From the NCBI GenBank assembly GCA_030386875.1, contig CM059556.1:35628964-35692963 (forward strand): a stretch of 64,000 nt of DNA, written 5' to 3'. The DNA is from Morinoia aosen. Taxonomy: Eukaryota > Arthropoda > Malacostraca > Amphipoda > Talitridae. This document shows positions 57,333-64,000 of the stretch, in pieces (within the stretch, counting starts at the first letter, position 1; the number at the start of each line of letters is the position of its first letter). Both the position numbers and the translations under genes were made by a program. The notes below the pieces were generated by a model, which had not been told where the DNA came from, made no database searches, and saw nothing but the letters and a program-made list of their open reading frames with translations.

Positions 57333-59245
57333 GCCAGAACCCGAAAAACCAACTGGAATTTTGGTCAAGAAACTCACGGGATTTCAGGCCTGAATTCTGT
57401 TTTTTATTCGTGCTCGGCCCCTGGCTTTTGGCAGAGCTGTTGCGTTATGTAAGAGTCGCATGCAACATTCGACCGCCGTCCTCTCTCTGTCGTTCTTGCT
57501 GCTCACGCTCATCATCTTTTCTATCATTAAATTCCAAATAGAAATTAACATTATCTGCCATTCATTCCCGATTGCTCGAATGCTTGATTGTTTTTGAAAT
57601 TTTAGGAGTCTTTTATAAATATTCCCTTCATAATAAAGGTACGTGAAATGAATTGTACAGAATTTACCATGTTAATTTGTGACAACAGCTCGGTATTTCC
57701 GACACCTTACGAACCATAGTCATTGGTATGATGGTGAACTATTATTTACACCATAGTTATTGATATAATGGTGCACCATTATCTCGACACTGTGATTTTC
57801 TATGCCTTTATTGAATAGGATGTGGCTTGAGCATTGGATTCAAATTTCATCAATACGATTGCTAATGTTTTTCTGTTACTTGTAACATCGAACTTTGCTT
57901 TTTATAGATTGACAGTGATTTAGATTTCGTCATACTTTGAGTGTTCCATTATATATGATCAGTAATTTTTTTCGTATTTTATCACGCGCTGTAGGAGAAA
58001 GGATTGAGAAGTAGGAAAATGAAACACTACCGCGGTAAAGAAACAGTGACGATACTTAAATATGTAAGGGCCACTGATATTTGATAATAATATAAAAATA
58101 CGTCGGACAAGGTGCTAGTACAGCTCCCCTCAGGAGAACTTCATGGTACGTTTAGATACTGCGTTTAAATTACCGCTGTTTTTTGAAGGTTAAACGAATC
58201 ACTCATCAATCAACCGTTCGGTCTGAAAGAAATGATTCTGAAATTTCAGAAGCGAGAAATTCTTTTGAAATCTACTGAGTTTACTCCTGCATCTAAAAAT
58301 CTTATAAACTTTGAACGAACATTGATCGCACTACACAATTTTGTTTGAACGAGAAAATATACAGTAGGGACGTTGAATACGAGAAAACAAATAAATCTAC
58401 GGAATTCACTCCCGCATTTAACTATCTCGTGATTTGGTAGGTTGTTGGTGTAACGACCCAATTGTCACCTTTTTTATACTTCACTCATCGAGACGCGTGG
58501 TATAAATTTTACAGACGTGGGTATGGCGAAGCTAGGTAGAAAAAATGAATGACAGTTATAAAAATTTGCGGACAGCGACACATCTCTTGATAGACGTGCT
58601 ATAGAGCATGACTAACAGTGCAAAAAACAACAAAATAAGTAAATAAAAAAGGGAGTGTTGTGGAACTGCAGTCGTTTCTAGATCCTGAAATGCTAAGATT
58701 TTACTCAAATTCAGCGTCCTACCAAATTTAAGATTCCCAAGCCTTTTGTTCGTTTGCATGTCACTTTTATCATAATCTACTTTTCCTCTAAGAAATCAGC
58801 GATTCAAATTATTATTATATACAAATAACCACATTACGCTAAAAGGACAAAAGTTCTTACAAACAATACCGTGTAGCTTTCCACTCAGAAAACAACAGGC
58901 ACAAAACCTGTAGCGTAAATGAGCTAGATTTCATGTTCGAAAATTTCTAGATTTCCGAGAACTAAAATGAAATCATCTAGAGAGACTTTTAATGAGTATG
59001 CTGCACTTGGTACAGACATTTTGAATTGAATTTATTAGTACAGTATTAACGAAAAAGAGCCCGTAACATTAAAGAGAAAACAACATTTACCGAATAAAAC
59101 GAGTGATGTAATTTTCCGAGGTATGTTTTCTCATTTTCTGGCATATCTCTGCCGTACAACACTATCTCTGCCTTACGTAATGCGGTCTTTGTCGCTATTT
59201 CATGCCTCGATAGCTCTCCAGTCTATAGGAAGTGTTCTATTGTTC
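57333..59245. other. Non-coding region right of the satellite
   Basis: ACCATAGT(C/T)ATTG-TAT-ATGGTG words repeat at about 57715-57775. No gene recognised. Confidence 0.5.
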
Positions 59246-59612
59246 ATTGTTGCAGCAGCCTCAGCCTCCTCACCTCTCTTTATGTTGCTTATTGTTGCAT
59301 CAGCCTCAGCCTCCTCACGACTCTATTCTTTTTTGTTGCATCAGCCTCAGCCTCCTCACAATACTATTATTTATTGTTGCATCAGCCTCAGCCTCCTCAC
59401 GACTCTATTCTTTATTGTTGCATCAGCCTCAGCCTCCTCACAAAACTATTCTTTATTGTTGCATCAGCCTCAGCCTCCTCACAAAACTATTCTTTATTGT
59501 TGCATCAGCCTCAGCCTCCTCACGACTCTATTCTTTATTGTTGCATCAGCCTCAGCCTCCTCTCGACTCTATTCTTTATTGTTGCCTCAGCCTCAGCCTC
59601 CTCACAGGTGGG
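59246..59612. repeat. 41-bp tandem repeat, about nine copies
   Basis: TTGTTGCATCAGCCTCAGCC followed by TCCTCACGACTCTATTC repeats with a 41-bp period (CAGCCTCAG at 59342, 59383, 59424, 59465, 59506, 59547). Because 41 is not a multiple of three, all three plus frames stay open here, an artefact of the repeat. Confidence 0.95.
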
Positions 59613-60841
59613 CTGCCTCAGTGATGAGTCACGTCTCCGTTTGTCCCGGTTTCATTCCTGCCTAATATAATGGCGTGCGATTAATGTGAGTGCATTCTCA
59701 GGCAAGGTGCTTGTGGAGTTTAAAGTTCCGTTACTGGATTAATTGCATTATTTTTGATTTCTTGTTACAACCTACGACGGCTGGGATTTGCCGGCTGTTT
59801 TCGTAATCTATTTAGTTACTTTTTGAGTTTATATTGTTACCGTGTGCACTGTAATGTAGGGTTAACCGCAACCTATCTGTGAATACTTTGCTCGTGGCGT
59901 GTAATTTGGTGGCTACTTACAGACTTGTGAGGATGTGACACTAGGACTTCTGCTCTGAACTTGTATTGAACCCTACTCTTTATTTTTTCCAGTAATTCCA
60001 AAAAATCATTTATTAAATGTCGAACTATAAGTGAATTGTCTTTCAAAACTGAAGAATTTTCGGTATGTAGGAACTGTGGCTGAGGTAAGTGGAGTATGTA
60101 CATATATGTGTGTGCTCAGCCAAGTTCCGTTTGTACAGTAGATAGGCTTCTGTTCTTGTGTGCGTGACTTGCTTGGTTAGTTAATTAATAAAATTTTGTA
60201 AACTTCTGCGAATAAGCTTCATTCATAGTTATTCAGCTGTTGAACTATATTTTCTTTATTTTCATTATTTAATTTGTAGGTGTGTTATCGTTGCAGAGGA
60301 AGCATTCAAAAGAGGCTTAGTTACTTAGTTATCAGAATCCGGTGTGTCGGTCTTTGTGGGAAATTCAATTAAATTATTTTTTTCAATTATTGCATTGCAT
60401 ATTTCATTATTATTTTCCGTCTTTTATTGCGATGTATAATTTGCCTTATCTGTCAATTTGTTATTCCTGTTAATTAGTGCTCTTGTTGTGTTATTTTGGC
60501 TTTAGGAAGCAGACTATCATCAGTTTTAGTTGTACCTGGTTTGTTTTTTGCTTCCAGCTGATGCGTAAAATCCTTGTGGTTCCCGCCCACGCTCCATTTC
60601 TGGGGCTCTCCTAACTATTATTGTTTCATTGTTTCCTGACTTTTGCTTATTTTCTTTGTTTCCTTTATTTTCTTCACTGCTCGCCTTGATTCCGTAGTCC
60701 CCCTGTGTAGTTTACGCTTATTATCTGTTTCTCTGTTTCAAATATACCTGAACGCTTTTGTTTATTCTTCCTTTCATTTTTTTAGAAGTCCTCTGGTAAT
60801 CGAGAGAGCATTTTCCTTTTCCCAATAATATTGAGGAATGA
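59613..60841. other. T-rich non-coding region
   Basis: Notably T-rich on the plus strand (TTTATT, TTGTTTCATTGTTTCC). No gene, RNA gene or repeat that I can support. Confidence 0.5.
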
Positions 60842-61425
60842 ATGGATGAGAGAGTTTCCTCTCATACCTCATATTCATGCCCTCACATACCTCATATTGA
60901 TACTCTCTCGTTAATTTCCCTCATACTTTGTCATGCCTCACTTTTATACATTCCCACATCTCATCTCCAGATTCTCTCATTCATCAGCCTTATACTCCCT
61001 CATATATTCCCTCATACTTTCTCAATCCTCACCTTCAAACCTTCTCGTGCCTTACCTTCATGACCTCTCATCAATCACTTTCAAACTCTGTAATAAATAG
61101 CCCTCATACCCCTTATACATCAACTTCATACACTTTCTTGAATCCCATATCATACCCAACTTAATCTTTTCCCTTATATTCTTTCATACCACACCCTCAT
61201 AGCTTCTTATACTTCACCCTCACACCTCTTAATACCTTCTTATACCTCTACCTCACACCTCCTCATACCTCACCCTCATACCTTCTTATACCTCTACCTC
61301 ACACCTCCTAATACCTCACCCTCATACCTTCTTATACTTCACCCTCATACCTCCTCATATCGCACCTTCATACCTTCTCATACCTCACCCTCATACCCTC
61401 TCATACCTCACCTTCATACCTTCTC
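60842..61425. repeat. CT-rich degenerate array left of the foldback arm
   Basis: CCTCATACCTCACCCTCATA-type words, period about 23 bp where regular, more degenerate to the left. It grades into the left inverted arm without a visible boundary. Confidence 0.85.
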
Positions 61426-61709
61426 ATACCTCACATTCATACCCTCTCATTCCTCACCTTCATACCTTCTCATACCTCACCCTCATACCCTCTCATAACT
61501 CACCCTCATACCTTCTCATACTTCACCCTCATACCCTCTCATACCTCACCCTCATATCCTCTCATACCTCACCCTCATACCCTCTCATACTTCACCCTCA
61601 TACCCCCTCATACCTCACCCTCATACCCTCCCATACCTCCCCCACAATATCAGTAATCACCGAGTGTTTGTTACGATGTGAAATTACAGCTAATTCTCTT
61701 CACTAATTC
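61426..61709. repeat. Left arm of a 284-bp inverted repeat
   Basis: Contains about nine CT-rich units plus a unique end CCCCCACAATATCAGTAATC and GAAATTACAGCTAATTCTC. Its reverse complement matches 63264-63547 over the full 284 bp with about three mismatches and no indel, by eye. The sequence outside differs on the two sides. Confidence 0.95.
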
Positions 61710-61914
61710 GGGGAACATAAATATGAGTGCTCGCGTTATACTTTTTTAATGATAATATTTAATAATTATCGCTAGGTTTTATAATTATTACTAGGGGAAA
61801 TTAGGCCGTAATTATTTACCATGCTAGAAAATAATTCTCACCAGGGGTAATTAGGACATTGTGTTCTAACATGTTGGAATATCAAAAAGCTCTTAAAACT
61901 AATACTGCGGACGT

Positions 61915-63246
61915 CACATACGTGTACTACTAAGTGCATTGGTACACACGCGTACCACTAGGTAAATTGGTACACTCGTGTACCACTAAGTAAATTGGTA
62001 CACACGTGTACCACTAGGTAAATTGGAACACACGTGTACCACTAAGTAAATTGGTACATACGTGTACCACTAGGTAAATTGGCACACACGTGTACCACTA
62101 GGTAAATTGGTACACACGTGTAACACTAGGCGAATTGGTACACACGTGTACCACTAGGTAAATTGGTACACACGTGTACCACTAAGTAAATTGGTACATA
62201 CGTGTACCACTAGGTAAATTGGTACACACGCGTACCACTAAGTAAATTGGTACACACGTGTACCACTAAGTAAATTGGCACATACGTGTACCACTAGGTA
62301 AATTGGCACACACGTGTACCACTAGGTAAATTGGTACACACGTGTAACACTAGGCGAATTGGTACACACGTGTACCACTAGGTAAATTGGTACACACGTG
62401 TACCACTAGGTAAATTGGTACACACGTGTACCACTAAGTAAATTGGTACATACGTGTACCACTAGGTAAATTGCACACACGTGTACCACTAGGTAAATTG
62501 GTACACACGTGTAACACTAGGCGAATTGGTACACACGTGTACCACTAGGTAAATTCGTACACACGTGTACCACTATGTAAATTGGTACATACGTGTACCA
62601 CTAGGTAAATTGGTACACACGTGTACCACTAGGTAAATTGGTACGCACGTGTACCACTAGGTAAATTGGTACACACGTGTAACACTAGGCGAATTGGTAC
62701 ACACGTGTACCACTAGGTAAATTGAAACACACGTGTAACACTATATAAATTGGTACATACGTGTACCACTAGGTAAATTGGTACACACGTGTACCACTAG
62801 GTAAATTGGTACGCACGTGTACCACTAGGTAAATTGGTACACACGTGTACCACTAGGTGAATCGTTACACACGTGTACCACTAGGTAAATTGGTACATAC
62901 GTGTACCACTAGGTAAATTAGTACATCCGTGTACCACTAGGTAAATGGGTACATACGTGTACCACTAGGTAAATTGGTACACACGTGAACCACTAGGTAA
63001 ATCGGTACACACGTGTACCACTAGGTAAATTGGTACACACGTGTACCACTAGATAAATCGGTACACACGTGTACCACTAGGTAAATTAATACACACGTGT
63101 ACCACTAAGTAAATCGGTACACACGTGTACCACTAGGTAAATTGGTACACACGTGTACCACTAGGTGAATTGGTACACACGTGTACCACTAGTTAAATTG
63201 GTACATACGTGTACCACAAGGTAAATGGGTACACACGTGTACCACC
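61915..63246. repeat. 28-bp tandem repeat, about 47 units, each with an ACACGTGT core
   Basis: Unit core GGTACACACGTGTACCACTA followed by GGTAAATT; period 28 bp (checked at 62161 onward). Most units carry CACGTG, the E-box/G-box hexamer, within the palindrome ACACGTGT; some have TACGTG. Variant units (TAACACTAGGCGAATT, TACATACG) recur in the same order every few units, so higher-order duplication occurred. Confidence 0.97.
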
Positions 63247-63263
63247 AGCGAAATTTCCCTAGT

Positions 63264-63547
63264 GAATTAGTGAAGAGAATTAGCTGTAATTTCACATCGT
63301 GACAACCACTCGGTGATTACTGATATTGTGGGGGAGGTATGGGAGGGTATGAGGGTGAGGTATGAGGGGGTATGAGGGTGAGGTATGAGAGGGTATGAGG
63401 GTGAGGTATGAGAGGATATGAGGGTGAGGTATGAGAGGGTATGAGGGTGAAGTATGAGAAGGTATGAGGGTGAGTTATGAGAGGGTATGAGGGTGAGGTA
63501 TGAGAAGGTATGAAGGTGAGGAATGAGAGGGTATGAATGTGAGGTAT
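63264..63547. repeat. Right arm of the 284-bp inverted repeat
   Basis: Reverse complement of the left arm. It reads GAATTAGTGAAGAGAATTAG, then TGTGGGGGAGGTATGGGAGG and GA-rich 23-bp units, ending at GAGGTAT (63547). With the 28-bp array between the arms, the whole 2.1 kb is organised like a foldback element. Confidence 0.95.
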
Positions 63548-63550
63548 TTT

Positions 63551-63582
63551 AGCTGTTCATTTCCCGGTAGAAATGAACAGCT
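63551..63582. repeat. Perfect 12-bp-stem hairpin at the right arm edge
   Basis: AGCTGTTCATTT (63551-63562) and AAATGAACAGCT (63571-63582) are exact reverse complements around an 8-base loop. It starts three bases after the right arm ends. It could be the relic of another small element; no T-run follows. Confidence 0.8.
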
Positions 63583-63933
63583 TTTAAGTTATTTCACAAC
63601 CTTATTGGAAAAAAATTTTTTTAGCGTATTTCGTGGAGTATGGTCGTGCAATTTTATTTTTCAGGGTCCTAAAGAACAAATAGAAAAATATTGGAGCAAC
63701 AAAATCGGCTTCTCAGCTCAGTTACTTACGACCTGACATAATCGACCGCGCAAACGAAGGCAGCTTGTAAACCTAACAGAGCGTAAAAATAAGCTCGCAA
63801 AAATAACCGAAATCCCTGAGCAAATTCTTCCGGGGCTATTGAGGAAAGTTTCAGAATTTAGCATAGTAGCAATAATAGATAGTTGATTGCAATGTTGACG
63901 ATGGCAATAGTAATTAAGAAATTTCAATAAATC

Positions 63934-64000
63934 ACACCAACATTCAGCAGACGATACAGAAATCTTACACCCTCACACCAACATTCAGCAGACGATACAG
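63934..64000. repeat. Start of a 41-bp direct repeat at the window edge
   Basis: CACCAACATTCAGCAGACGA followed by TACAG occurs near 63936 and 63977, 41 bp apart. The window ends inside the second unit, so an array may continue beyond. Confidence 0.75.

Noticed and set aside
46670..57377. Long open frames on the minus strand in the satellite (HSHCNLI and LDTLTLQ repeats)
   Set aside because: They follow from the 21-bp period being a multiple of three, and several are interrupted; there is no start context or flanking exon.
59123..59670. Three overlapping Ser/Pro/Leu-rich open frames
   Set aside because: A 41-bp period rotates the frame each unit, so all three frames are kept open by the repeat; no coding signal is needed to explain them.

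Overview
This window is eukaryotic nuclear DNA, almost certainly from an arthropod. The only protein-coding gene I can support is the 5' part of a muscle myosin heavy chain gene (Mhc), on the minus strand from about 27.9 kb down to the left edge, where it runs off the window. One muscle Mhc gene with clusters of mutually exclusive exons is the known arthropod arrangement. The exon layout is not the Drosophila one, and introns are long, AT-rich and full of minisatellites. I cannot name the species; a pancrustacean other than a fly is my inference.

Mhc, read right to left: a 5' UTR/start-codon exon (27.3-27.9 kb), a 28-nt micro-exon, the P-loop exon, the switch I exons, two alternative 'exon 7' copies, two constitutive exons ending at switch II, six alternative relay exons ('exon 9' group, 15.6-19.4 kb), two constitutive exons up to loop 2, three alternative loop-2 exons (10.8-12.5 kb), three alternative exons for the strand before the SH helix (7.4-9.3 kb), one constitutive SH1/SH2 exon (6.5 kb), and six alternative converter-region exons ('exon 11' group, 0.2-5.6 kb). 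All splice phases agree, so one exon per group gives a continuous motor domain of about 766 codons. If groups combine freely, 2x6x3x3x6 = 648 motor domains are possible. Three of the six converter exons use GC rather than GT donors. The rest of the converter, the neck and the rod lie outside the window.

From 28 to 64 kb I find no host protein gene. There is a weak candidate Mhc promoter at 30.2-30.4 kb, then mostly repeats: a 69-unit 20-bp array (30.6-32.0 kb), 46-bp and 24-bp arrays (33.6-34.6 kb), a dispersed repeat family with a 13-bp array interrupted by a 5'-truncated LINE fragment (36.5-38.5 kb), a CAAG/CAAC array (39.5-39.9 kb), a 133-bp duplication (44.8-45.0 kb), a 10.6-kb 21-bp satellite with 3,003-bp higher-order structure (46.7-57.3 kb), a 41-bp array (59.2-59.6 kb), and a foldback-like structure: two 284-bp, nearly identical inverted arms around about 47 copies of a 28-bp, E-box-containing repeat (61.4-63.5 kb).

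The points most worth following are the size of the alternative-exon repertoire (especially the loop-2 and pre-SH groups and the GC donors), the fivefold tandem copying of a 3' splice site at 14.4-14.6 kb, the foldback element, and the satellite, which stays open in one frame for 3,557 codons.
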